Shown one piece after another: positions 43,358 through 53,859 of a DNA stretch of 64,000 bases. Numbering within the stretch: position 1 is the stretch's first letter; each line of letters opens with the position of its first letter. The translations under genes were made by a program, and so were the position numbers. Source of the DNA: Ixodes scapularis (lineage: Eukaryota > Arthropoda > Arachnida > Ixodida > Ixodidae); NCBI RefSeq assembly GCF_016920785.2, contig NW_024609881.1, positions 43,928,710 to 43,992,709 on the forward strand, read 5' to 3'. The notes below the pieces were generated by a model, which was not told where the DNA came from, ran no database searches, and saw only the letters and a program-made list of their open reading frames with translations.

Positions 43358-46300
43358 TTGCTGATTGGCTTATTGGGAGCCACGGACGTGTCATCTACTG
43401 TAAAACCATATACCATATAGCTTCGCCAATACTGGAAACTCCTCCAAAAACCCATTGGAGCGGCGGCGAACGCGACAGTGGCGCCTCTAGCGGACTGGGA
43501 GTCTACGGAAGCAGACGACGCAATGGAAAAGCATAGGCTCCGCGACATCCTCGAGCTTTGCGAGCCCCATTTTGTCACCCCAACAGCAGAAACAATTAAT
43601 TACGGTCAGTCCGCTTCCAAAGCGGAATCCACTGATCGCAACTGCAACAACAATGAAATAACAAGGCGCAGAGAAACAAAGATAGAGGCGTTTACTTAGC
43701 AGTCTCAAACGCCACTCAGGGGATCACACGCGTTTGAAGCGCATCTGTGAAGCGGAAAAAAGGCGTTGAGCTACTCGAAGTACGTCGTAAGAGGTTACTC
43801 TTGATCCGTTACAAACTGAGTTATTACAATTTCTTGCCAAAATAGGTGATCATTAAAACGTGCGCAAAAAACATGTTAAGATTACCAGAGCAAGCGCACT
43901 GCCGCTGCAGCATAACAAAAACAAAATGTAACGAGTAAAATGACAGTGAAAACACTTTCCGAACTTTGCAGGAAAGATGGGGACCTCATCCCAGACGAAA
44001 CTAAAAAAAATGGGGAACAGTCGCAAACAGCGGCGAATAAAACAAAGAAGTTAGCGGACGATAAAAAGATACAAATCACCAGCAAAGAAGCTCCTTCAAC
44101 GACGACCATCGAATCGCAGGTGGCTCTCGCCGTCGGTGTTGAGTCCACAACAAACAAAGCGGAAGCAACACGACGAATGTAATCAAAAAAGAAACGAGCT
44201 TTATTTTTTTTTTCAGCTGCTTGCTACACGTTTGTTTATTTCCTTTTGCGGCGTTGGTAGGACATAAAAACAAAACAGGGGAAAGGAATAATGCAGTCTA
44301 GCTCACACTGCCCGGTAAATCAGAGTCGCACGCTGCAATCTGGTACGTGCAAGCAGTGTGTGACCTTTCTTTTTTCTTTTGCATTTCTTTTCCCAGTCAC
44401 TTTGGCAGGTTTTTCATGTGCTCGCTTGATGAAGCAGTTCAACAATACATTCATTTACTTGTTTACGTACGTGTCCAGGCAAGCTTAGCGCACCGTGCCT
44501 TAGTTTCGAGCGTCGATCAGCGGCCTAACGTTCGCCTTCAACTGATATCTTCTCTGGTGCAATATATCAGTGAAATGTGTGTCGAAGGCTCGGCTGATGT
44601 TACCGGCTAGGCGACGAGCTAAGTCGGAGGGTGGTGTCATTTTCGCATGCGAATAGTTCTCGTTCTTCAAAAGAATTTCTTTCGAGGTTTCCACGTTTCT
44701 GATTGCCGTTGGAGTTGGCAAGAATGATGGCAGATCTGACTGGCTACTCACCCGGCTACATAGGACTTAGTGTTCAGTTGTCCATCTAGTCTGTCGTCCA
44801 TGAAGTTCTCCGCGATATTCGTGGAGTTTTCACAATCGTCTGTTGAGGCGTCAGTGGCGATTGTGAAGCCAGACTTGCATAGCTTCTCCAGTTTAATTTG
44901 AATGCTTCAGTAACTTAATTACTCACATTTGTTCGGTCTTTGGGAAACGAAAGAAGGATTTTCCACCAAATCGCAAAAAAAAACTTGTTTTTGTGGTAGG
45001 CATCTCCAAGTATGCGCTGGTGTAAGCCCGAAGGCGGCCGGTTGGGCAACGAACGATGACCCATAGCAGATATGCCCGCATATACAAATAAAATCCGAAT
45101 AGAATTGTATAACGAGCTTACACTTTTTTATATATTTAATAACTATCAAAAAGCATCTATGAATATTGCGGATTAGAAAATCAATCGAAGGCGGAAATAG
45201 GAGGTTATCGCAGATAACAGTGGTAGAAAACAAAAAGAACAAGTTGCAGACTGCCCTCAGTCCGAGCATAGCGTAGCAGACGAGCAGACGAACCGGCGGT
45301 AGTAAGCGCCGAAGCAAAGGAAAGAGAATACAAACCAGCCACGCAAGGCAAAGCAAAATACGCGATGGTTTAAACGTCAAGAAAGAGAGTGAATTATGAA
45401 AAAAAAAAATGTAAGGAGTTGCAAGCGGTCCAACGGGTGCCGGCTTTTATAAAAGACGCAGAAGACGTTAGTCGTCTCGGCACTAACAATCAAAATTTGT
45501 GCACCGCAATACTTTTATTTGCGCTACAACGCTATCCACTTTCTTCTTTTGCACGCGCTAGAAGTAATCTTTTTCTGTACCCCCGCTTTTAATAATTTCA
45601 GTAATAGCGTCAAATTTGCAGGGGCACAATCGACTTCTTCGAGAGCATACTGACGTCGCAGTAACGTACGTGGTTCGAAATTGCATTTCGCTTCTTCATC
45701 CGGCGACGGTCTTAACGGGATTAGCCAGCTCGCCTATTTGACAAAACGGTTATAACCAATACTGTCACAAGAAATGGGAATTGTAACAACAAAACGAATT
45801 GATCGCTAAGAACAGTAATGTTGAAACGCAGCTATGTTCTGAACTTTTTGTATACTGCCCTTCTTCAAAAAACAGCCCGAACGTAAAGTTGTATTTTGCG
45901 TGGTTTACGTACGTTGTGACAAAGTGTTTTCTTCACGAGAGCCCTAATATTGCACCCAGAAAGCTCTAACATATTTCCCACGCGAAGAAAATGCCTTTCA
46001 CTCATAAGGTTGCACCAATTTTTTTAACTTTCAAAGTAGCGAATACCCGTGACAATTTTTTTTTCATTGGTCACCTCGCACGGAGATAGGCAAAACCAAT
46101 GCATTGTAGTGAATTCGTCTGCTAGCGGAGACTCCGAGCTAGCGAGGGGCGCTGGGATCACTTTTCGCCCGCGCTCCGCGGAAGTTGCCAGTATTGGCTT
46201 ATAGGTGGTATTCACTGAGCCTGCAGGTTCGATTTTGCCAGGGAGCGCCACCGCCGATCCGCCATCTTCGAGGTCGCGGTTTGACTGGCTTGAGTACGCG

Positions 46301-46432
46301 GGCGTACGTTGGTAGTGTGTGCTAATTTCATATAGTTGAAGAAGCTTCGTTAAACAAAAAAGAAAAAGGTTTATCTCGGGGGCGGGCCGTTTTAGTTTCC
46401 TTGCTGCCGCCGAGTACCGTGTGTAAAGGCTG
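43358..46432. other. No secure gene
   Basis: Frames at 43478-43699 (+, MEKHRLRDILELCEP), 43940-44182 (+) and 44500-44751 (-, LARRLAGNISRAFDTHFTDI) have protein-like composition but no splice support or known motif. The minus frame 44919-45380 has a hydrophobic start but opens on TTG, not ATG. I leave all unassigned. Confidence 0.35.
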
Positions 46433-47280
46433 AACCGCATTTAAGCAATTTAGCGAGGGACGGGACGAGACGAGCGACGGCGACGGCAACAAAACAAGCG
46501 ACGATGACACGCTTCGCTGTCGCTCGGTCACTCGAGCGACGAGGCAAACCGCATGAAAACGACGGGAGCAAGCGACCAAGGCGATTAGCGACGTTTTCTA
46601 AAAATCCAAAAACCGGGCGACGCGACGACCGACCGTGAGAAATTTAACGACTGGAACGATCTTCCCCGTGAAATCACTTCACTTGCTGACCCATTGAAAT
46701 TTAAAACAGCTCTCCTCTCATTTTTCTAACTTGTGCATATGTTTATGTTGTCCATACAGCCAGTATTGCTATCATCAGTATACCAGTCTAACTAAACACC
46801 AGTATCATATTTAGAATTTTTCTAGCATTTATCTAGCATTTTTTGAACTTTTCATTATTTTTTGTGTGCGTTTACTGTTTAATTTTTTGTCTATTTGTTA
46901 CACTGTTTATTTTGTATTATCTACTTACATTTGCTTATAACACGACCACCATGCCCACCCCTTATGTAATACCCCGCAAGGGGTCCTTAAGGTATGGAAA
47001 TAAATAAATAAATAAATAAATAAATAAATCTCCGTCCCTAGTCACCGACGCCCGTCGCTCTCTAAATCGCTTACATGCGGTTCACTCTTCACTGTCGCTC
47101 GTCGCGTAGCTCGGTTTTAGGATTTCTAGAAAGCTTAGCGCTCATCGCCTTGGTCGTGTGCTCCCGTCGCTTTCATGCGGTTTGCCTCGTCGTGCGAGTG
47201 ACCGCGAGCAGCAGCAAAGCGGCAGCGAAGCGGGTCGCCGTCGCTTGTTTCGCCGCTCGCCAAATCGCTTACATGCGGTT
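46433..47280. mobile_element. Foldback repeat pair (ATGCGGTT family), ~190-bp arms
   Basis: Arms 46433-46640 and 47085-47280 are inverted: AACCGCAT...TTTAGCGA, GCGACGAGGCAAACCGCATG and AAGCGACCAAGGCGATTAGC on the left have their complements on the right (CGCCTTGGTCG, CATGCGGTTTGCCTCGTCG, TTACATGCGGTT). A third end-like piece (AAATCGCTTACATGCGGTTC) lies at 47066-47085. The LINE tail between them separates the arms. Confidence 0.75.
46641..47029 (+). mobile_element. LINE 3' end with (AAAT)n tail inside the foldback
   Basis: The segment opens with the C-terminal coding remnant WNDLPREITSLADPLKFKTA (46650-46710), a hallmark of CR1/Jockey-type RT C-termini, then an AT-rich 3' UTR with CCCCGCAAGGGGTCCTTAAG and (AAAT)n at 46998-47029. 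Only ~390 bp remain. Confidence 0.75.
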
Positions 47281-47289
47281 TTTAAATCG

Positions 47290-48320
47290 CTGGGGCTAAT
47301 AAAAAATGCGCCGCATTTTTCATAAGCTGCGCACTCTGTGAGCCGCACGGTATGTTTCTGCACAGGAACGAACACCGAAGGCACGACGTATGTACGACAC
47401 AGAGGCGATGAAACAACACGGTTAAACGGCCGTAATGCAGAGAATCTGCTAGAGAAAACAATAAAGAAACTAGCAAAACAAGACAAAGAGTAATCACACC
47501 GTGCCACCGTGGTACAAAAGCACCAAAGTAGTAAAATCAGTTCTTGCAAGAGCTACCGCGCTGTGGGCACGGCGCGCGACAGCGTTTCATGGAGCCGAAG
47601 GAGCAGCGCGGCCGCAGTAAACGAGTCCGATAGCGACAAAAACGAACTAAAACACACAAAATACTCTTACGGCGTTTCAAAAGCACCAATGTATAAGAAT
47701 AACCTCTAGTTTCGGTCGAAAAGACCCTTTTAAAGTTGGAACATGCTGCTAAACCACGCTCGAAAGGTCCGGCCAGACGACACCGCGATAGAAAGAGACC
47801 TCGAAGATGGCGACCGGGGTGGGCGATGCCAGCGAACCTAGGGAGTGACGTCAAGTGAATGTCACCTATATGGTACTTGGTAAAACCGTCGATCTCCACT
47901 TCTAAATTTTGCAGTTTTCTGCAATACGCACAGCGGCGTACCTTTGACTGCTTTAACTTCGGTAGCGTCGGCGGGGGAGGCGTGCGGACCAGAGCCGCCA
48001 AAGGAGTGTCCTTTACTCTCGGGCGTGGGGCGCTTGCGGGGGGGGGGGGGGGGGGGGGGGGGGGCTTGCACAAGCTGGGAACAGCCGAGGAATATACTAC
48101 GTGACTCTAAAGAACAATCGCGCTTTTTTCTCTCTTTTTTTTTTTCCCCTCGGCTTTGTGCTTTCGACGACAGTCCTATACGCTACCCGGAAGTACCGAT
48201 TGCAGACGGCATTCCAAGAATTTATTATGCTAGTGAGGTAATCCCCTGGTTAAGTAATAGCATAAAGCACTGTAGAAGCTGCGACTAGTTGACTTGAGAT
48301 AGTGGACCCGGTGGAAACAG
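47290..48320. other. No secure gene; G27 tract
   Basis: A G27 run lies at 48038-48064. The 178-residue minus frame that begins with poly-Pro is created by that run and is rejected. A CRE octamer is at 47846-47853. Confidence 0.45.
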
Positions 48321-48325
48321 GAGGG

Positions 48326-48334
48326 TATATAAAG
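48326..48334 (+). promoter_or_regulatory. Candidate TATA box
   Basis: TATATAAAG within GGAGGGTATATAAAGAAGAC, 15-45 nt upstream of two ATGs and 65 nt upstream of a good donor. Context rather than conservation supports it. Confidence 0.4.
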
Positions 48335-48368
48335 AAGACACTGTTACAATGACGACAACTGCTACGCC

Positions 48369-48398
48369 ATGGAGGACCAAGGCACTGCCGGAAACCCT
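48369..48398 (+). CDS. Candidate mini first exon
   Basis: ATG at 48369 gives MEDQGTAGNP up to a consensus donor CCT|GTAAGT (48399), ten codons, phase 0. An earlier ATG at 48349 in another frame (MTTTATPWRTKALPETL) shares the donor. Tiny first exons after a TATA box are plausible, but no downstream exon was found before the foldback element at 48857. Confidence 0.3.
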
Positions 48399-48856
48399 GT
48401 AAGTGGGCCTAATAATTAGGTTTACTTTTTTTCACCCAGAATATGCATGGTATACATGTTTGTAATCAGCGCAATGCGGGCGAATACGCTGCATACTCTT
48501 TTTGGCAATCTGCCCGGGCCAAAGTAGTTTTGGCAGTTTTTGGATCGTGTTTTGTGTCGTTGGAAAGGGCTCGTCCAGACGAGTCCAGAGGTTTCAATCC
48601 CGTTAACCAAGGACCCATAACGGTTGATAAATTTGGGTTTTAAAGGTTTTGAGTCGGGATGAAATGGGTGCCATGAGGCCCGAAAATTATGCAACTTACG
48701 ACTTTGTACAAATATCTACATGTTTTGGAGGGGATATTTCATGCAAATAATGCCAAACTATTAGGTAAGGACAAAATCCAACATAAAAAATTAATGCAAA
48801 ATAATACCAGTAGAACAGAAATAATCCAGATAATTTGAGAAAATCAAAAACAGCAA
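48399..48856. other. Spacer, no gene recognised
   Basis: AT-rich sequence leading to the foldback element; would be intron 1 if the candidate exon is real. Confidence 0.4.
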
Positions 48857-49210
48857 CTGGGTGGTTTCATTTGAAATCGAACACGCTTGTCAAAGTGGGT
48901 TTTTTTATTTAAAAAAAAATATATGTAATTGCCCCATTTATGGAAAAAAAACCGCTTTCCAAAATGTTTTTAAAAAATATTTCGCTTCACAAAAAATTAT
49001 TGAGTGGAGCAGGGTGGAAATCTGTTTTTTTCTCCGTGATTTTTCTACCCAGTTCTGTACGCTGGTATGAATACGGGAAGCACACAAAACTCACAGTAAT
49101 TTTTTGTGCTTTTGTACGTTATTTGGACTATTTTTTAGTTCAAAGGAAAATACTTTTTCTAGTTTCGTTTATTGAGGTAAAAAATGCCAAACATCGTCTC
49201 TTTGACAATC

Positions 49211-49873
49211 CGGTGACATCTTCAGAGCCTTGTAACTCATGAGTTATTATATTTGTCACTTATTAAATACTATGCGGGTGTACCCCTATACATGGGCTAT
49301 CGACGGGCATAAGTTTTCTTTATTTTCTTTTCACTGCATTTTTTATATAAAATTTGAAATATCGTCGAAAATGAAATTAACCGATATTTTGAACTCACTT
49401 TATCAAAAAAGGCCATTTTTTATTTCGTTCAATTTTTTTTATTATTGCTGCCGATCATATAAACTTTCAATTGGCTTGATGCGATTTCCCACTTTTTTTG
49501 TTGTATCTTCTCTAGAAGTGATCGAAATCGCTCCCACGTGACAATGCGGTGACAACTTCAGAGCCTTGTAATTCATGAGTGATTATATTTGTCGCTTACC
49601 AAATACTATGCGGGTGTAGCCCTATACATGAAATATCGACGGGCATAAGTTTCGTTTATTTTATTTTCACTGAATTTTTATATAAAATTTGAAATATCGT
49701 CGAAAATGAAATGAATTGATATTTTCAACCCACTTTATCCATAAAGGCCATTTATTATTTCGTTCAATATTTTTATTATTGCTGCCGATCATATGAACTT
49801 TCAATTGGCTTGATGCGATTTCCCCTTTTTCTTGTTGTATCTTCGCAAGAAGTGATCGAAATCGCTCTCACGT
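49211..49873 (+). repeat. Tandem ~336-bp duplication within the left foldback arm
   Basis: CGGTGACATCTTCAGAGCC at 49210 recurs as CGGTGACAACTTCAGAGCC at 49546, and both copies run to a GTGATCGAAATCGCTC word. The right arm has one copy (about 51200-51527, inverted), so the duplication arose after the arms formed. Confidence 0.85.
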
Positions 49874-50165
49874 TCTCTGAACGGCCAGACGCAGTTTCCG
49901 CAGGTCGGCTTCGCTGCAAAGACTATACTGCTTATTTGTGTGTTCAAATGCAGCGGTTAAATTCATTGATTGAGAACACTCGTGCTTGGCTACATTGTAT
50001 TTTATTAATTTTTAATGATGGCAATTGACATTCCTTAGTCTGATATTTAGCGGTGCAGCGGATGTTCCATTATTCGATGTTTAAAGCCAGGGCACAAAGG
50101 GCGGAGAAAACGGAACGAGCTCTTCATGTAGCCAGACCGGGGTCATATACCTGTACAATCTTTGC

Positions 50166-50917
50166 ATTAAGCTCGGTGCGACAAAGGGGAGAAACTAAAA
50201 GTCTACAGAGACATTAAGTGACTGCTTTCGCTGCCTTCTGTGCATGTGGGAATCCTTGCTTCATGGCATCAGAGATATCGATTAGTCTTGAACAAAACCT
50301 AACACTTATTTTTAACTGCACACATTCGTTCAAACAGAAAGGCCACCGTCTCAGGTTCTCGCTTTGGCTCCAGTTTTCGTTCTGTTCGTCTCGACTTACC
50401 ACGCTGTTGAACTTCTCGGGTGCATCCGACCGCTGCGGTACAAAGTTCAGCTCGCCCCCGCGCTCGATCGTCTCCACAGGCAAGCCAATGCCGCAGTCAA
50501 AAAGTTCCAATATTGCGTTGCTCGTGAACTGGACTATTTAAAGCACAACAACATATTCTTTTACAAGTGCATCCTAAATATATTAGCGTTAATTAATAAA
50601 AGTGATTATTTATCGCCAATTGCTGTTTGTGTTCTGTAAAAAATTGTCTTCGCTTCAAGTTAACTCAGTCCGTTTTTCTCACTTTTTTTCTGCAAACTGC
50701 TTTTTCTTCTTAAAGAGAGGCATGTGATATTACATATTTTTGATATACACGCTGACAATAAAGAACAGGCGATTACATGGTTATTTGATCGCACGCGACA
50801 AGACACATCATAGATTGGCGCCCGTGCCGGATGCTTTCTGGGTGTAACGAAGATAGGCCTATAGCACGAAGGGCCGGGCGTGCTGTACGTGCCTTACAAG
50901 CTGTGTATAGCACTACC
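50166..50917. other. Unique centre of the foldback element
   Basis: Frames of ~100 residues are open on both strands (50218-50541 +; 50510-50214 -). The minus one (starting near GLPVETIERGGELNFVPQ) is more protein-like, with mixed charged residues, but matches nothing I recognise. It could be the remains of the element's own gene or captured DNA. Confidence 0.35.
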
Positions 50918-51918
50918 AGATATATGACCCCGGTCTGGCTACATGATGCGCTCGTTCCGTTTTCTCCGCCCTTTGTGCCCTGGCTTTAAACATCGGATAA
51001 TGAAACATCCGCTGCACCGCTAAATATCAGATTAAGGAATGTCAATTGCCATCATTAAAAATTAATAAAATACAATGTAGCCAAGCACGAGTGCTCTCAA
51101 TCAAAATGAATTTAACCGCTGCATTTGAACACACAAATAAGCAGTATAGTCTTTGCAGCAAAGGCGACCTGCAGAAACTGCGTTTGGCTGTTCTGAGAAC
51201 GTGGGAGCGATTTCGATCACTTCTACAGAAGATACAACAAGAAAATGGGGAAATCGCATCAAGCCAATTGAAAGTTCATATGATCGGCAGCAATAATAAA
51301 AAAATTGAATGAAATAATAAATGGCCTTTTTGGATAAAGTGGGTTGAAAATATCAATTAATTTCATTTTCGACGATATTTCAAATTTCATATAAACAATT
51401 CAGTGAAAATAAAATAAACTAAACCTATGCCCGTCGATAGCCCATGTATAGGGCTACACCCGCATAGTATTTAGTAAGTGACAAATGTAATAACTCATGA
51501 GGTACAAGGCTCTGAAGATGTCACCAGATCGTCAAAGAGATGATGTTTAGCATTTTTTACCTCAATAAACAAAACTACAAAGGTATTTTCCTTTAAACTA
51601 AAAAATAGTACAAATAAAATACAAGAACACAAAAAATTACTGTGAGTTTTGTATGTCTTTCCGTACTCATACCAGCGTACAGAACTGGGTAGAAAAATCA
51701 CACAGTAAAAAACAGATTTTCACCCTGCTCCACTCAATAATTTTTTTGTGAAGCGAAATATTTTTTTTTTAATTTTTGAAAAGCAGTTTTGTTCTTTCCA
51801 GAAATGGGGCAATTACATATATTTTTTCAAAAAAAAATCAAAAGACCCACCCCGACAAGCGTGTTCGATTTCAAATGAAACCACCCAACTACGTAATTAG
51901 AAAAAATAACGATTGAAA

Positions 51919-53708
51919 TTAAAGGGACCATGAAATGATTTTAAAATCGAATTTCATCCACCGCACGTCGTAAAAGGTGTGAAAAGGAACACAAAAACAC
52001 AAAACTAGGGAGCCAAAAAAAATTATTTGCTATATAACTTTTAAAAGAAAACTGGACTCTTTTGCGCCTTCCTTCCTACGCCTGTTCACTACGATGCATG
52101 CGCGGAAATGGAGCACGTCAGCCAAATCCAGGTCGCCTATTGGGTAAGAGCCTACCTCACCAGCACCGCGATTGTAAACAATAAATAGCCGGCGAATGTT
52201 TCCTAAAAGTTTTGTTAAATAATATTCAGATCCACATTTTGTAGCATAATTAGAGATGTGTGGCGAAAATTGCCAAACTTGATAATGCTGAGAGCCAAGC
52301 GCCATCTATCGTCTGGTAAACGAAGCAACTACTGCGCGTGCGCAGTAGGGCAGGGCCGACTTAGAACGGTTATTTCCTTTGGTTTCCTTCCTCTCAAAAC
52401 TCTCACTGACTGAACGTTTATTTTTCTATGTGTTCATCTCGCGCGTGCCGACTTCAAGCAGCAAGAAAAAAAAATGTACTTAAAACAGACCACGACGAAC
52501 AAGAACGCTGGATCCACAAACACCCGAGAAGAGCGACAACAGCCGCGAATCCCGCTCCGACGAGGCTCTCAGAATATAGGCCTAGCAGGCACTCCGACTC
52601 GGCGCAGCGTTGCTTCGTCGCAAGACCGTCTGCCTGCCTACGACCGGCTGGCGTGCTGAATGGAATATGCCCGTGCTACCCTTGTGGACCCTTCCCGTAT
52701 TATAGTTTGATCGCTGACCTCAATTTTAGATTAAGAGGTGAGGTCAATCTCTTCCCCTTGTTTTCCGAGGCAGTGTTGACGAACACTCGTCGAAAAGAGA
52801 CCCTCGTCGATTCTCTCTTCTTGTTTTGTGTGATATAGAGCTGAAATAAACGCTGTATGGATTACCTTCGTAACACGGTATGTACTCTTTGTTATTGGTA
52901 TGCCATTTTTATTCTGACAGACTGCACGTCACTGTCGAGCTGTAACAGTTCGTGGGAGGTATACGTGCAATACCGGTCCAACCTTTCTTTGCCGAGTGTC
53001 GCGTCAGTATCGAGTTGCAATCGTAAAAGATCGGTCCTGAAGCGCTTACCAACAGCGCGAATACAGCACTTCCATCAAACGCGCGCGTCCGCTCCGAGTG
53101 TGAACAGGTATTTACGTGGCTCTTGCTGACACTCGTAGTTCAAACGTATCTTTCTTAACGTCGGCTCGCTCCTGCATCTCCGAGACCGCGAAAAACGCCG
53201 CGGCAATTTGTTTCCATCTACGTCGCTTTGCAAAAGACTGACACTGGCCGCCTTTTACCAACAATGTCAGTTGGGTTGACTTCTGAAGTCGTCACCGGAA
53301 GACTCGCTACACTTCCCAACAGGCATACCGGTGTATGGGACTAGTCCCATGCTGTCGCTGTAGCGCAACGTATCTCATTGAATTTCGCTCAGCTGCGATG
53401 CGGCGATGAGAGGCGCCGATTCAGAAAATACGTCGGTGACATCGGCGCAGTAAAACCTACTGGCGCACCCCAACTCGTCGCCGCTAACGCTCCCATTTCC
53501 TACCGCCGAGAGAACTTCCGGTTCCGGAAGCAGCGTACGTCACGGCTTCTTTTGCGGTCAAGAAAAAGTCGATATTTCGTTAATTTTTTGTGTAGAAGTT
53601 AATAAACCGAGACGAAAACGGATGCCTGCTCGGCATTCAGTGAACATTGACGGTTTAATGTAAAAGTTATCTGGAAAACGTTAAAAAGTCATTACATGGT
53701 CCCTTTAA
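51919..53708. mobile_element. TTAA-flanked TIR element, ~1.8 kb (piggyBac-like, non-autonomous)
   Basis: The left end is TTAAAGGGACCATGAAATGA; the right end inverted is TTAAAGGGACCATGTAATGA, with TTAA at 51919-51922 and 53705-53708. The first bases (TTAAAGRGACC) are shared with the element at 23899-25195. No transposase inside; GC-rich frames at 52428-52838 and 53378-53602 are unassigned. Confidence 0.7.
52780..52949 (+). repeat. LTR-like fragment related to 783-905
   Basis: GAGCTGAAATAAACGCTGTA then TGGATTACC and GGTATGTACTCTTTG, ending AGCTGTAACA. The AATAAA signal and CA end resemble the 3' part of an LTR. It lies inside the TTAA element, so it is either captured or part of it. Confidence 0.35.
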
Positions 53709-53859
53709 GCCCGAGTTTATTTTCAAATAACCCCCTCATGTAGCAGAAAATAAAATTGTAGATGTAACTTTAAACATAAAATCATAGCATCTCAAGCTAA
53801 TCCCACATGTGCAATAATTTTCACAGATATTAATTACTCTTTTTCCTTTATTACAACAA

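Larger units (their letters stand above)
48857..51903. mobile_element. ~3 kb foldback element with ~1 kb inverted arms
   Basis: The left arm (48857-50165) and right arm (50918-51903) are inverted copies from the outer end TGGGTGGTTTCATTTGAAAT through GCCCCATTT, GTACGCTGGTATGA, the ATTTGAAATATCGTCGAAAA block, GCAGCGGATGTTYCATTATC and CAAAGGGCGGAGAAAACGGA to AGCCAGACCGGGGTCATATA. The left arm has an extra ~336-bp direct duplication. The ~750 bp centre (50166-50917) is single-copy. No transposase was recognised in the arms or centre. Long-armed foldback DNA elements are the closest known type. Confidence 0.8.

Noticed and set aside
44919..45380. 153-residue minus-strand frame with a hydrophobic, signal-like start
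   Set aside because: It opens on TTG, not ATG, lacks a coherent domain, and ends in sequence resembling repeat flank.
47537..48073. 178-residue minus-strand frame starting with a poly-Pro tract
   Set aside because: The Pro run is the G27 homopolymer read backwards; the rest has no motif and the opposite strand is open as well.
52428..52838. 136-residue + frame inside the TTAA element
   Set aside because: No motif; composition follows the GC-rich repeat and part overlaps the LTR-like fragment.
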